From a virus: 46,712 bases of DNA. The notes below the pieces were generated by a model. The model did not search any database. It saw nothing but the letters and a program-made list of their open reading frames with translations, and had not been told where the DNA came from. Made by a program: the position numbers and the translations under genes. The stretch covers positions 1-46,712 of IMG/VR virus record IMGVR_UViG_3300010397_000020. The stretch is one strand, 5' to 3'. This document shows positions 1 to 8,899 of this stretch, one piece after another. The stretch's first letter is position 1. Each line of letters opens with the position of its first letter.

Positions 1-20
1 CCTCACGTCTGGCCGTGGTA
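1..20. repeat. 20-bp terminal direct repeat, left copy
   Basis: Bases 1-20 are identical to 46693-46712. Such a short exact repeat at both ends is what a circular assembly leaves at its join. The terminase genes begin just to the right and the HNH gene ends just to the left, so the join lies in the usual packaging-site neighbourhood. It could also be a true terminal redundancy, but 20 bp is short for that. Confidence 0.85.
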
Positions 21-98
21 CCACTGGCCGTCATTTTTCTAACCCAGCGTAATGTGGCGCTGCGTGAACTACCCCGCGTGATGTAACTGGTGGTGACG

Positions 99-593
99 AT
101 GCCTCGGACCAAGAAGGCTGCTGGCACTACCGCCGATCCGCGCAATGGTCGCCGTGCAGCCCTTACGCCTGTCGCCGGCGGCCGTATCGACGCGCCCGAC
201 GGGCTGTCCGAAGAGGCTGTCGCGCTGTGGGATGCGTACTGGGCGGACGCGGTCGCGACTGTGGCGACGCCTGTCGACCGCGGCCTGTTGATTCGCTGGA
301 TCACCGAGTACGACCGGTACCTGCGCACCGTTGCCGAGGCCGACAAGCAACCTCTGGTGTTCGGCTCGACCGGGCAGCAGGTGGAGAACCCGCTCTACAA
401 GATCGCCTACCGGGCCTTGGACGCGGCCGAGCGTTGCGAGCGGCAGATGGGTGTCGGCCCGTTGCACCGGTCGAACCTCGGCATCGCGGTCATCACCGAG
501 CAGAAGTCCCTGCGGGAGATGAACAGCCGATACGGGGGTGGCGATGTCCAGCGCGACTCTCGCCCCGACCCCCGCATCATCGACGCCGGCTGA
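99..593 (+). CDS. terS: terminase small subunit, P27 family
   Basis: About 164 residues. The small terminase recognises the packaging site and positions the large subunit. The protein has the P27-family layout: a basic, disordered N-terminus (PRTKKAAG), a helix with L-S-E-E-A and W-D-A-Y-W, and a C-terminal stretch with GPLHRSNLG before the end. In-frame GTG codons at 90 and 93 are alternative starts; ATG 99 is preferred because TGGTGG lies about 6 bases upstream. The 3' end overlaps the large subunit start by about 50 bases, which indicates co-translation. Called from family pattern and position. Confidence 0.85.
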   Translation: MPRTKKAAGTTADPRNGRRAALTPVAGGRIDAPDGLSEEAVALWDAYWADAVATVATPVDRGLLIRWITEYDRYLRTVAEADKQPLVFGSTGQQVENPLYKIAYRALDAAERCERQMGVGPLHRSNLGIAVITEQKSLREMNSRYGGGDVQRDSRPDPRIIDAG

Positions 594-2142
594 CCCGGGC
601 TGCCAGGCCTGCGGCTGGGTACCTGCGCCCGGCGAGTTGTGGCCGTCGCATGGTGGTATCGCCGTCGACTGGATCGAGGACAACTGCATCTGCGGCGAGG
701 GCGACTGGTACGGGCAGCTCATCAAGCTCCGCCCGGATCAGCAGCGCTTCGCGTGGCGCTGGTTCGAATACTGCCCCGGCTGCGGCGAGTGGCACTACGA
801 CGAGGGCCTGCGCGGCGCGGCGACAGGCGACGGGAAGACACAGTTCATCGCCGCACTCGCCCTGGTCGAGTTTGCGGGCCCGGACGAGATCGCGGTGCCG
901 TCGCCGAACATTCCGATCGGTGCTGCGTCGTTCGAGCAGGCGAATCTGCTGTTCACGGCCGTGGCCACGATGTGCGGGGGCCGGGACCGGGCGGTCAAGG
1001 AGTCGCCGCTGTGCGGCTACTTCGAGGTCTACGACACCGAGATCCGCTTCACCGACGGACGCGCTGGCCGGATCTACCGGGTCGCCGCGGTGGCGGGCAC
1101 GAACGAGGGCGGCCTGCCGTCGCTGTTCATCGCCGACGAGCTGCACGAATGGGGCGACCAGGGGTCGCGTAAGGCCCGCGTCCATACCGTCATCGGCAAG
1201 TCGACGAAGAAACGCAAGACGCCTCGCGGCGCCGGCCGCCGGCTGAACCTGTCGACGGCGGGTTTCGACAAGGACCATTCGCTGCTCGGTGCGATGTACA
1301 AGCTCGGCAAGGAAGCCGACCGCGACCCGCAGCTCGCCCCCCGGTTCCTGTTCGACTGGCATGAGGCACCCGACGGCCTGGACTACGAAGAGCGCACCGA
1401 TCGGGAGGCAGCTGTTCGGGCAGCGTCCGGAGCGGCCGACGTGCTGTGGTCGGTACGTGACCGGGTGAACGAGTGGGGCAAGCCCGGCATGCAGCGCCAC
1501 GAGTGGCTGCGCTACTACGCGAACCGGTGGGTCGACCTCACCGAGGAATCCTGGCTGGCCGACCATCCCGGAGCCTGGGCCGCCTGCCGGGGCGAGTGGA
1601 CGTCCGAGGAAAGCAACCCGTTCGTCGTGGTCGTCGACATGGCGCTCAAGCACGACTCGGTTGCGGTCAGCCGGATCGAGCAACTGCCCGACGACCGGTT
1701 CGCCATCACGTCACGGATCTGGCGGCCTGAGTCGGGGCCGGTCGACCACCTCGACGTCTTCAAGTACGTCAGGTCGCAGGCGCGCGGCTCCGGCTTCCGG
1801 GGTGTCGTGTATGACCCGCGGTTCTTCGAGCTGCCCGGCCGGCTGCTCGAGGACGAAGGCATTCTGACGATCCAGTTCGACCAGTCGCCGCAGCGTATGG
1901 CCCCGGCGTGCGGTCTGGCTTTCGACCTGATCATCGAGTCCCGGATCGTGCACGACGGCGACGAGGAGCTCGGCGCGCACGTCAAGGCAGCGGTGAAGCG
2001 GGAGCAGGAGCGCGGTTTCACGCTCTCGAAGGGCAAGTCCAAGCGGCACATCGACGCCGCCATCACCTTGTGCATGGGCGTCTGGATCCTGAGCGCCGTC
2101 GAACCCGAGCCGGAGGTGGAGCCGTGGGTGATGTACGGGTGA
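544..2142 (+). CDS. terL: terminase large subunit
   Basis: 532 residues; the ATPase-nuclease motor that packages DNA and cuts it. The Walker A loop GAATGDGKT lies at about residues 91-99. The Walker B-type segment FIADELHEW gives the Asp-Glu pair near 198-199. The C-terminal nuclease has Asp in FVVVVDMALKHD, a second region at YDPRFF and a late HIDAA. A cysteine-rich stretch before Walker A (CQAC, CIC, CPGCGEWHYDE) looks like a small metal-binding insert. GTG 538 is an in-frame alternative start; ATG 544 follows a G-rich ribosome-binding site. The 3' end overlaps the portal gene. Confidence 0.93.
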   Translation: MSSATLAPTPASSTPADPGCQACGWVPAPGELWPSHGGIAVDWIEDNCICGEGDWYGQLIKLRPDQQRFAWRWFEYCPGCGEWHYDEGLRGAATGDGKTQFIAALALVEFAGPDEIAVPSPNIPIGAASFEQANLLFTAVATMCGGRDRAVKESPLCGYFEVYDTEIRFTDGRAGRIYRVAAVAGTNEGGLPSLFIADELHEWGDQGSRKARVHTVIGKSTKKRKTPRGAGRRLNLSTAGFDKDHSLLGAMYKLGKEADRDPQLAPRFLFDWHEAPDGLDYEERTDREAAVRAASGAADVLWSVRDRVNEWGKPGMQRHEWLRYYANRWVDLTEESWLADHPGAWAACRGEWTSEESNPFVVVVDMALKHDSVAVSRIEQLPDDRFAITSRIWRPESGPVDHLDVFKYVRSQARGSGFRGVVYDPRFFELPGRLLEDEGILTIQFDQSPQRMAPACGLAFDLIIESRIVHDGDEELGAHVKAAVKREQERGFTLSKGKSKRHIDAAITLCMGVWILSAVEPEPEVEPWVMYG

Positions 2143-3533
2143 GCCGCTGGTCGCGCCTGTGGCGGACCCTGCGCGGCTCGCAGGCGGTCGTGGCCCGGTC
2201 GGAAGGACCGCTCGACCCGGCCGACTACTGGTTCAACTACGGCGGCTACGCCTACTACGGCACCCCCAGCTCCGGAAATCCCCGCCAAGAGACGATCGAG
2301 GCCGACTTCGGCGGGCTGGTGGCGCAGGCCTACAAGCAGAACTCTGTCATCTTCGCCTGCGAGCGAGCCCGCCTGTCGGTGTTCTCCGAGGCCCGGTTCC
2401 AGTTCCGGCAGGTCCGCGGCGGCCGGTTGGGCGACTACTTCGGCACCCAGGATCTGGCGTTGCTGGAGCGGCCGTGGACGAACGGCACGACCGGGGACCT
2501 GCTGACCCGGATGCTGCAGGACGCGGACTTTGCTGGCAACGCCTACCTCACCCGCCGCGGTGACGTGCTGCGGCGGATGCGGCCGGACTGGGTGACGATC
2601 GTGATGGGTTCCTACGAGAGCCCCGACATCACGCCCGCCGACCTCGACGCCGAGCTGCTCGCCTACGTTTACTGGCCTGGCGGGCACCTGTCGAACCGGG
2701 ACCCGGTCGTGCTGATGCCGGACGAGGTGGCGCACTTCGCGCCGACCCCGGATCCTGTCGCCCACTACCGGGGCATGTCGTGGCTGACGCCGGTCATCCG
2801 GGAGATCCAGGCCGATGGCGCGGCGACGGAGCACAAGCTCGCGTTCTTCCGTAACGGCGCCACCCCGCAGATCGTGGTGTCGCTGGACAAGGACGTGAAG
2901 GAAGAGGCCTTCGAGCGGTTCGTCCGCAAGATGAACTCCGCCCACCAGGGCACCCAGAATGCCTACCGCACCATCTACCTCGGCGCCGGCGCGGACGTGA
3001 CCGTGGTGGGCGCCGACCTCAAGCAACTCGACTTCAAGACGACGCAGGGCGCCGGTGAGACCCGCATCGCCGCGGCCGCCGGCGTGCACCCGACGATCGT
3101 CGGCCTGTCCGAGGGCATGCAGGGCAGCTCGCTGAACGCCGGGAACTTCGGGCAGGCGCGCCGCCTGTTCGCCGAAGGCACCCTGTCGACGCTGTGGCGT
3201 AACGCGGCCGCGTCGATGTCCACGCTGGTGCCGCCGCCGCCGGGATCAGAGCTCGCGTGCGACACCCGCGACGTGCCGTTCCTGCGCGAGGACCAGAAAG
3301 ACGCGGCCGAGATCCAGCAGGTCAAGGCGCAAACCATCCGGTCTTTCATCGACGCAGGTTTCGTGCCGGACTCGGTGGTGGCCGCGGTGGACGCCGACGA
3401 CCGTTCGCTGCTGGTCCACTCGGGCCTCTACAGCGTGCAGCTTCAACCACTCGGCATGGAACAGCCCACCAGTACGGACGCAACGACCCGGCCCCCGTTG
3501 AACGGCTCGCCGCTGCCGGCGCGAATCAGGTAG
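2124..3533 (+). CDS. portal protein (HK97/SPP1-like)
   Basis: 469 residues. The portal is the dodecameric ring at the capsid vertex through which DNA enters and leaves. The gene lies between terminase and protease. It has the expected features: an N-terminal WFNYGGYAYYG segment, a central region with HYRGMSWLTPV and the helix GAATEHKLAFFRNGATP, and VHPTIVGLSEGMQGSSLN near the tail-loop region. GTG 2124 is chosen because GGAGGTGGA lies 7 bases upstream; GTG 2139, which overlaps the terminase stop, is an alternative. It overlaps terL by 19 bases. Confidence 0.9.
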   Translation: MGDVRVSRWSRLWRTLRGSQAVVARSEGPLDPADYWFNYGGYAYYGTPSSGNPRQETIEADFGGLVAQAYKQNSVIFACERARLSVFSEARFQFRQVRGGRLGDYFGTQDLALLERPWTNGTTGDLLTRMLQDADFAGNAYLTRRGDVLRRMRPDWVTIVMGSYESPDITPADLDAELLAYVYWPGGHLSNRDPVVLMPDEVAHFAPTPDPVAHYRGMSWLTPVIREIQADGAATEHKLAFFRNGATPQIVVSLDKDVKEEAFERFVRKMNSAHQGTQNAYRTIYLGAGADVTVVGADLKQLDFKTTQGAGETRIAAAAGVHPTIVGLSEGMQGSSLNAGNFGQARRLFAEGTLSTLWRNAAASMSTLVPPPPGSELACDTRDVPFLREDQKDAAEIQQVKAQTIRSFIDAGFVPDSVVAAVDADDRSLLVHSGLYSVQLQPLGMEQPTSTDATTRPPLNGSPLPARIR

Positions 3534-3544
3534 AGGAGCGGACA

Positions 3545-4348
3545 GTGGCGCCAAACCCGAACGATCTGCCCACGCCGGAATTCATCACCCGCGCGACGAC
3601 GCTGGATGACCTGGCGATCCGGTCCGGGCGTGTGACCTGCGAGACCTGCGGGCAGGATGCGACCGGCCGGATCGTGGACGCCTACGCGGCCGTATTCGGC
3701 GAGCCCGCCGAGATCAACGACGCGAGCGGCCATTACATCGAGGACCTGGACCCGGCGGCGTTCAACCGCAGGCTGGATCACCTGTCCCGGTCGAGGACCG
3801 GCCTGCGTGACGTAGGCGTGTTCTTCAACCACGCGAAGACCCTCTACGACACGCCGTCGGAGCAGTTCAGCATTCCCGTCGGGCACCCGGCGGCGATCCG
3901 CGTCGACGGGCACGGGCTGATGACCAGCACCCACTACACCCGCAACGGCGACGCGATCTTGCAGGGCATCAAGGATTCCGATTTCACCGGCCACAGCTTC
4001 ACCGGCCGGATCGTGCGCCGCGATCCCACTCGGGTCCCCCGGGCCAGTCGCGGCGGTGACCTGCCCCGGGTCCGGCTGCTCGAGCTCGGCCTGACCGAAT
4101 ACGGCCCGACACCGCTCCCCGCATACAACGGCGCCCAGTTGGTGGGTGTTCGCTCGCAGTTCTTCCCGGCCCAGCACTCCACCGGACTCGCTGAGGCCGC
4201 ACCCCCACTCCCGCCATCGGGACCCGGGGCCGAGGACTCGCACATCAGTGCACTCCGGTCGGCAGAGATCCGCCACGCGCAGGCCATCCGTCGCGCGCGG
4301 CTCTTCGCTGTAGGAGCGCGAAATGCCGACCAAGCCCACTCGGCTTGA
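3545..4348 (+). CDS. prohead protease (HK97 family)
   Basis: 267 residues. The capsid maturation protease cleaves the delta domain from the major capsid protein. The segment DAYAAVFGEPAEI near the N-terminus, the FFNH segment (candidate catalytic His) and the DSDFTGHSF stretch fit the family, as does the position between portal and capsid. The C-terminal third is Pro- and Ala-rich. GTG 3545 follows GAGGAG with about 6 bases spacing. The end overlaps the capsid gene by 26 bases. CETCGQ near residue 33 is an unusual N-terminal Cys pair. Confidence 0.85.
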   Translation: MAPNPNDLPTPEFITRATTLDDLAIRSGRVTCETCGQDATGRIVDAYAAVFGEPAEINDASGHYIEDLDPAAFNRRLDHLSRSRTGLRDVGVFFNHAKTLYDTPSEQFSIPVGHPAAIRVDGHGLMTSTHYTRNGDAILQGIKDSDFTGHSFTGRIVRRDPTRVPRASRGGDLPRVRLLELGLTEYGPTPLPAYNGAQLVGVRSQFFPAQHSTGLAEAAPPLPPSGPGAEDSHISALRSAEIRHAQAIRRARLFAVGARNADQAHSA

Positions 4349-5807
4349 CGAGATCAACGAGCGTCAGTCCGTCATCAAGCAGGAGCTGGACGCGGTCCAG
4401 AAGCTCCCCGAGCCCGACGGCGACGAAGCCCAGCGGGCGCAGTCCCTGGAGGACCGGGGCAAACTCACCGACGACCTCCTCGACGAGTTCGACACCCTGG
4501 AGAAGGAGGCCGGCCCGCTGCGCGAGCGCGAGGCCCGCCGGTCGAAGATCCTCTCGGCCGCCCACCAGAGCATGAACGCCGAGCAGGACGCCCAGCGCGG
4601 CTCCTACTGGGTGGCCGCCCCCGGTGACGCCGGCGGCCAGCGGGACAACTCCGTGCAGGTCCGCACCGGCGGCCCGTACCGCGATCCGTACCGCGACCTC
4701 GACGCCGTCCGCTCCCGGTCGATCTCCGACACCGACATGGTGTCCCGGGCCCGCAACGCGATCGAGCAGGCCCCGGACTGGGTGCCCGACGAGCACAAGC
4801 AGCAGGCCGACGACCTGGTCCGGCGGGCGTCCCGGATGAACCGGCCGCTGTTCGCGCAGCACCTGCTGCTGACCGGCAGTGAGCGGTACACCGAGGACTT
4901 CACCAAGTACATGCTGTCGCCGCTGGACAACGCACAGCGTGCCGCGCTGAGCCTGACCAACGCGAACGGCGGCTACCTGGTGCCGTTCACCCTCGACCCG
5001 ACGATCATCCTGACCAACTCGGGCAGCGCGAACCCGTACCGGCAGGTGTCGAACGTCAAGAAGACTGCCACCAACACCTGGAACGGCGTCGCTTCGACCG
5101 GCATGAACGCGGCATGGCTGGCTGAGGCCGGCGTCGTCGCCGACGCAAGCCCGACGTTCTCCAACATCGTCATCACCCCGCAGAAGGCCAGCGCGTGGGT
5201 GTTCGGCTCGTACGAGATCCTCGAGGACTCCGACTTCGAGTCGGAGCTGCCCGGCCTGCTCGCCGACGCGAAGGACCGCCTCGAAGAGGCCGCGTTCGCC
5301 ACCGGCACCGGCTCCGGCCAGCCGAAGGGCATCATCACCGCCGCGACTACCGTCTACACCACCGCGGACACCACCGGCCACACCATCGCCGTCGCCGACG
5401 TCTACGGCATCCAGGCGGCGCTGCCGGCCCGGTTCCGCCGCAACGCCTCCTGGGTCGCGTCGATCTCCGCGATCAACCGGTTCCGGCAGCTCGACACGGC
5501 GGGCGGCTCGTCCTACTGGACGAACCTCGGCCAGGGCCAGCCGGAGCGGCTGCTCGGCGGCGGCATCTTCGAGTCCACCACCGTCGCGGCCTACACCGCC
5601 GCGGCGGCCGGGCAGCTCGTCGCCGCGTACGGCGACTTCCAGCAGTACGCGATCGTCGACCGTATCGGCATGAGCGTGATGTACGAGCCGATGGTGAAGG
5701 ACACGTCGACCGGCCGGCCTACAGGCCAGGGCGGATGGTTCGCCTTCTGGCGCGTCGGTGCTGATGCGCTGGTGCCCGGCGCCTTCCGGGTGCTCAAGAC
5801 CGGCTGA
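4323..5807 (+). CDS. major capsid protein, HK97 fold
   Basis: 494 residues. The N-terminal part (to about residue 90) is highly charged and helical, as expected for a delta/scaffolding domain removed by the upstream protease. The mature part starts before a region rich in Arg/Asp. It contains NGGYLVPFTLDPTII, the strand WVFGSYEILEDSDFE, and FATGTGSGQPKGI, which is a hallmark of HK97-type actinophage capsids. ATG 4323 has AGGAG 5 bases upstream. Confidence 0.93.
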   Translation: MPTKPTRLDEINERQSVIKQELDAVQKLPEPDGDEAQRAQSLEDRGKLTDDLLDEFDTLEKEAGPLREREARRSKILSAAHQSMNAEQDAQRGSYWVAAPGDAGGQRDNSVQVRTGGPYRDPYRDLDAVRSRSISDTDMVSRARNAIEQAPDWVPDEHKQQADDLVRRASRMNRPLFAQHLLLTGSERYTEDFTKYMLSPLDNAQRAALSLTNANGGYLVPFTLDPTIILTNSGSANPYRQVSNVKKTATNTWNGVASTGMNAAWLAEAGVVADASPTFSNIVITPQKASAWVFGSYEILEDSDFESELPGLLADAKDRLEEAAFATGTGSGQPKGIITAATTVYTTADTTGHTIAVADVYGIQAALPARFRRNASWVASISAINRFRQLDTAGGSSYWTNLGQGQPERLLGGGIFESTTVAAYTAAAAGQLVAAYGDFQQYAIVDRIGMSVMYEPMVKDTSTGRPTGQGGWFAFWRVGADALVPGAFRVLKTG

Positions 5808-5837
5808 CATGCAGGTCTGACCTGTGGGGAGTTGAGC

Positions 5838-6497
5838 ATGGACCGCGTTGTCATCGGCTACGTGCATCCGGGCGTCGTGCGGGCCGAGTTCATGCGGTCC
5901 ATGCTTAACACCGTCACCGCGAACCGCGACACCGTCGAGGCGGTCATCTCGGTTCAGTCGGGGCCACTGCTGGCCACGGCCCGCAACGACCTCGTGCAGA
6001 TGTTCCTCGCCGACCACCGCGCCGCGTGGCTGTGGATGGTCGACACGGACATGGTCTTCACCCCCGAAGCCGTGACCCGGCTCATCCAGGCCGCCGACCC
6101 GGACAAGCGGCCAATCATGGGCGGGCTGTGCTTCTCCGACGGCCCGGACGGTCCCGAGCCGGTGCTGTACGACCTGAGCGAGGCCGCCGGCGGCGGTGTG
6201 GCGTTCGGGAAGTACACGGTGTGGCCGGAGGGCGATGTGATGCCTGTCGGCGGCACCGGGGCGGCCTGCCTGCTCGTTCACCGCTCGGTCTACAAGAAGA
6301 TCCGGGCTGGCTGGGCGCCGGGGAAGTCGGACCCGGTGTTTCCGTGGTTCCGCGAGTCGAGCATCGCCGGGCGGCGCGCGCTGGGTGAGGATCTGACGTT
6401 CTGCCTGCGGGCTCAGTCCGCGGGTATCCCCATCCACGTGCACACCGGCGTGCAGGTGGGCCACATGAAGACGCACATGCTAGGCAAGGTGTCATGA
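5838..6497 (+). CDS. glycosyltransferase (GT2-like), probably virion glycosylation
   Basis: 219 residues. The motif MVDTDMVF at about residues 66-73 supplies a DxD-type metal and nucleotide-sugar site. It is preceded by SVQSGPLLATARN, typical of phage GT2-like proteins, and followed by GGLCF and a GEDLTFCLRA segment (acceptor side). It lies directly after the capsid gene and overlaps the next gene by 4 bases (ATGA). Glycosyltransferases next to capsid genes modify virion proteins in some mycobacteriophages; that role here is inferred from position. ATG 5838 follows GGGGAG; TTG 5832 is also possible. Confidence 0.8.
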   Translation: MDRVVIGYVHPGVVRAEFMRSMLNTVTANRDTVEAVISVQSGPLLATARNDLVQMFLADHRAAWLWMVDTDMVFTPEAVTRLIQAADPDKRPIMGGLCFSDGPDGPEPVLYDLSEAAGGGVAFGKYTVWPEGDVMPVGGTGAACLLVHRSVYKKIRAGWAPGKSDPVFPWFRESSIAGRRALGEDLTFCLRAQSAGIPIHVHTGVQVGHMKTHMLGKVS

Positions 6498-6859
6498 GCC
6501 CCACCGACATCGAGCCAGCACAGACCGACCCCCAGGTGTCGCGCAAGAACCGCGCGAAGATCCTGAACCAGGCGAAACCCGAATGGGTCATGCTTGGACT
6601 CCAGTGGCCAGGCCCGGGCGTCCTGTTGATGGCAAGCCAGACCCTGACGTCCGCCGAGCTGGACTTCCGCGCCAAGAAATACGAGTTCGACTCGTGGGAG
6701 CAGTTCATGGCCGGTTTCCACCCAGAACTGAGCCTGTCGGTGCACATGCACACCGACTACCTCTTCGTCGCCGGTCCGGACTACGCGACCTGCCTGCAAG
6801 CCCTGCTGGCCGAGTGGTCGCCGGACGAGCCGCGCCCAGCCCTGGAGGGCGCGCCTTGA
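6494..6859 (+). CDS. hypothetical protein between glycosyltransferase and methyltransferase
   Basis: 121 residues, not recognised. It begins with a polar, probably disordered 25 residues. A compact part follows, with WVMLGLQWPGPGVLL and aromatic residues (FDSWEQFMAGFHPEL). It is translationally coupled on both sides: ATGA overlap with the glycosyltransferase and TTGA overlap with the methyltransferase. That suggests it belongs to the same modification module, perhaps as an accessory subunit. No catalytic motif was seen. Confidence 0.7.
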   Translation: MSPTDIEPAQTDPQVSRKNRAKILNQAKPEWVMLGLQWPGPGVLLMASQTLTSAELDFRAKKYEFDSWEQFMAGFHPELSLSVHMHTDYLFVAGPDYATCLQALLAEWSPDEPRPALEGAP

Positions 6860-7416
6860 GCCTGCCCGAGTCAACCTTCACCCTCGCCCGACCCGACTGC
6901 CCGCACCCGGACCGCTGGCACGCCACTGACGCCTACGCCACAGAGGACGAGGTAACAGTCCTGGTCGCCGCGATGGTGACCGCGCTGCGACCGGATTACG
7001 TGGTGGAGACGGGAACGCACATCGGTAACACCGCCGAGGCGATCGGCCGGGCGCTGCAGGCCGCCGGGAACGGCCGGCTTGCGACGTTGGAGATCGACCC
7101 CGTACTGGCCGCTTCCGCGAGGGATCGTCTGGTCGGGCTGCCGGTGGATGTCGTCCTGGCGTCGTCGGGCTCGTGGCGTCCGGAGCTGCCGGTGGACTTC
7201 GCCTGGTTCGACTGCGATGCCCATCGCCGGCAGGACGCGTTCCGCAATCTGCTGCCGTACATGCACGCCCGCACCGTGGTGGGGTTCCATGACACCGGCC
7301 CGCAGCATCCGGTCCGGGGCTACCTGGATGAGCTGGTGGCGGGCGGGGTATTGGAACATCCGTTGTACCTGCCGACCCCGCGCGGGGTCTGTTTCGCACG
7401 AGTGGGGAGCCTGTGA
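6856..7416 (+). CDS. class I SAM-dependent methyltransferase
   Basis: 186 residues. Motif I VVETGTHIGNT lies at about residues 49-59. The acidic end of strand 2 is ATLEIDP, and FAWFDCDAHR and VVGFHDTG match later strands of the Rossmann-like fold. The arrangement resembles the sugar/cephalosporin hydroxylase-type methyltransferases found beside glycosyltransferases. The likely substrate is a sugar added by the neighbouring glycosyltransferase; this is inference from context. The TTG start at 6856 overlaps the previous stop and has GGAGGG 7 bases upstream. Confidence 0.75.
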   Translation: MSLPESTFTLARPDCPHPDRWHATDAYATEDEVTVLVAAMVTALRPDYVVETGTHIGNTAEAIGRALQAAGNGRLATLEIDPVLAASARDRLVGLPVDVVLASSGSWRPELPVDFAWFDCDAHRRQDAFRNLLPYMHARTVVGFHDTGPQHPVRGYLDELVAGGVLEHPLYLPTPRGVCFARVGSL

Positions 7417-7709
7417 TGGTAGCTGTCGATAGTCGCCCGGACGCCGGTGGCAATTACGACCAGTCGGACGACGGCCGCGACGAGCACGGGCGCCTGCCGG
7501 AACCGCTGGATGCGAGCCGTGATGTCGGCGAGGCCATTCGCCTGCCCGGCATGCCCGCGTCCCAGCCGCCGGGTACGGGGCCGGTCGTCTCGTCGCCCGC
7601 TGCAGCACCAGTCATCGAGCCGGATGCGCCGAAGGATACGGAGAAGGGTGCGGCCAAGCCCGGCCCGGGCTTGACGACGAAGAACACCCCGGCCCGCCCG
7701 GCGAAATGA
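7416..7709 (+). CDS. hypothetical Pro/Ala-rich protein
   Basis: 97 residues, low complexity, rich in Pro, Ala, Gly and Asp; probably disordered. ATG 7416 has GGGGAG 6 bases upstream; GTG 7413, overlapping the methyltransferase stop, is an alternative. It lies between the modification genes and the head-tail connectors. It may be a minor virion or linker protein, but nothing in the sequence proves that. Confidence 0.6.
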   Translation: MVAVDSRPDAGGNYDQSDDGRDEHGRLPEPLDASRDVGEAIRLPGMPASQPPGTGPVVSSPAAAPVIEPDAPKDTEKGAAKPGPGLTTKNTPARPAK

Positions 7710-7882
7710 CCGACGTCGACCCGGCCGACCTGGACCGCTGGGACGAAGCCGACCGGCTGTGCCCGAACACCATCGAGGTGTCGGTGATGGGCAGCAGCCC
7801 ACAGCTCGTGCCCTGTGAGAACGACGCGGGGCACGAGCCGCCCTGCACGGTGACTCTCACCTGGACCGAGATTCAGGCGTAA
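7706..7882 (+). CDS. small hypothetical protein
   Basis: 58 residues starting MTDVDPADLDRW and ending TLTWTEIQA. It overlaps the previous stop by 4 bases (ATGA). Two Cys and a His (LVPCENDAGHEPPC) could bind a metal. The strand-like ending VTLTW resembles the short Cys/His domains repeated elsewhere in actinophage genomes. Not otherwise recognised. Confidence 0.6.
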   Translation: MTDVDPADLDRWDEADRLCPNTIEVSVMGSSPQLVPCENDAGHEPPCTVTLTWTEIQA

Positions 7883-7903
7883 CGCCCACGATCGGAGATG
7901 GAC

Positions 7904-8209
7904 ATGACCTACCCCGCGACCGACCACGGGCCCGACGTCCCGGCCGGCGGCATCGACACCGACGGCCTGATGCTGTCACCGTCGAACCACGGCGCGCAGG
8001 GCCCCGGCGTCGACTACGGCACCCCGGCCCAGTACGTGGGGCCGGCCGTCCCGGATCAGCCGGCACTGGTGAACCCGTCCGCCGGAACGCAGGGCCCCAC
8101 CGAGATGGGCATGGCTGACGTCAATCCGCAGGGCCCCGCCCCGCGTCCGGGTTCGACCGGACCGTCCTCCCGTCCCGGCGGCGTCTACCCGGACACCACG
8201 GTCGGCTGA
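7904..8209 (+). CDS. hypothetical Gly/Pro-rich protein with short repeats
   Basis: 101 residues, low complexity. Degenerate repeats of the type NHGAQGPG, AGTQGPTE and NPQGPAP recur, and most residues are Gly, Pro, Asp and Thr. ATG 7904 has CGGAG 7 bases upstream; ATG 7898 has no room for a ribosome-binding site. Position suggests a minor head or neck protein. Followed by 63 untranslated bases before the connector gene. Confidence 0.6.
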   Translation: MTYPATDHGPDVPAGGIDTDGLMLSPSNHGAQGPGVDYGTPAQYVGPAVPDQPALVNPSAGTQGPTEMGMADVNPQGPAPRPGSTGPSSRPGGVYPDTTVG

Positions 8210-8272
8210 CGCTCTACCTGCTTCACAACTTCACATCGTTGCCGGTTCGACGGCTGACAGGAGGTCGGGCCG

Positions 8273-8830
8273 GTGACGATGTATGCCACGCCATCTGACT
8301 TGGCCGGGTATCTGCAGCAGGACGTCGACACGTTCACCGCAACGCTGGCGCTGACCAAGGTCTCGCAGCTGTTCGACACGCGAGCCCGGACCCACTGGGG
8401 CGGCACCCTCTCGACCACCTACTCGAAGCCCGGCTACGGGCAGATCGAACTTGTGATGCCGCTCGGCCCGCTCGTGGCGGTTTCGGCGGTGCGAGTCGCC
8501 GGCGTGACGCTCACCGCGGGCGTCGACTACACGGTGATCGAGCAGTCCGTGTACAGGCGTTCCGGCTTCGGGATCCCGTGGCGTTTCCCGCCCGACCTGG
8601 TCGAGGTCGACTACACGTACGGCTATCCCGGCACCGTCCCCGACGACGTCGCCGCGGTGATCCTCGAATCGGCCGCAGCCGCCTACTCCAATCCGCAGGC
8701 CGTTTCCCGCGAGCAGATCGACGACTACGCCGTCTCCTACGGCTCCGGCGCCGCGACCTCCGGCGGGCTGGGCCTGACCCAGGCGGCGCGCGATCTCGCC
8801 GATTTCTACGCCGGGCCCGTCGCGGCCTGA
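8273..8830 (+). CDS. head-tail connector (gp6-like adaptor)
   Basis: 185 residues. The N-terminus (YATPSDLAGYLQQDVD), the helical first third and the sequence VEVDYTYGYPGTVPDDV followed by a helix ILESAAAAYSN are typical of adaptor proteins that sit under the portal. GTG 8273 follows AGGAGG by 8 bases. Gene order (capsid, modification genes, connector) supports the call. Confidence 0.75.
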   Translation: MTMYATPSDLAGYLQQDVDTFTATLALTKVSQLFDTRARTHWGGTLSTTYSKPGYGQIELVMPLGPLVAVSAVRVAGVTLTAGVDYTVIEQSVYRRSGFGIPWRFPPDLVEVDYTYGYPGTVPDDVAAVILESAAAAYSNPQAVSREQIDDYAVSYGSGAATSGGLGLTQAARDLADFYAGPVAA

Positions 8831-8899
8831 CCGTTCATCGCCTGACCCGGAACGCGCGGAAGGCGACTCCTCTCACCTTCACGCGAACGGGGATACCCC

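Noticed and set aside
577-1683. Long minus-strand frame opposite the large terminase
   Set aside because: Its composition is that of an antisense frame in a high-GC gene (many Arg, Pro, Ala, Gly, His) and it lacks a ribosome-binding site; the plus strand has clear terminase motifs.
4245-6476. 743-residue minus-strand frame opposite capsid and glycosyltransferase
   Set aside because: Shadow of the real plus-strand genes; no recognisable domain and repetitive low-complexity content.
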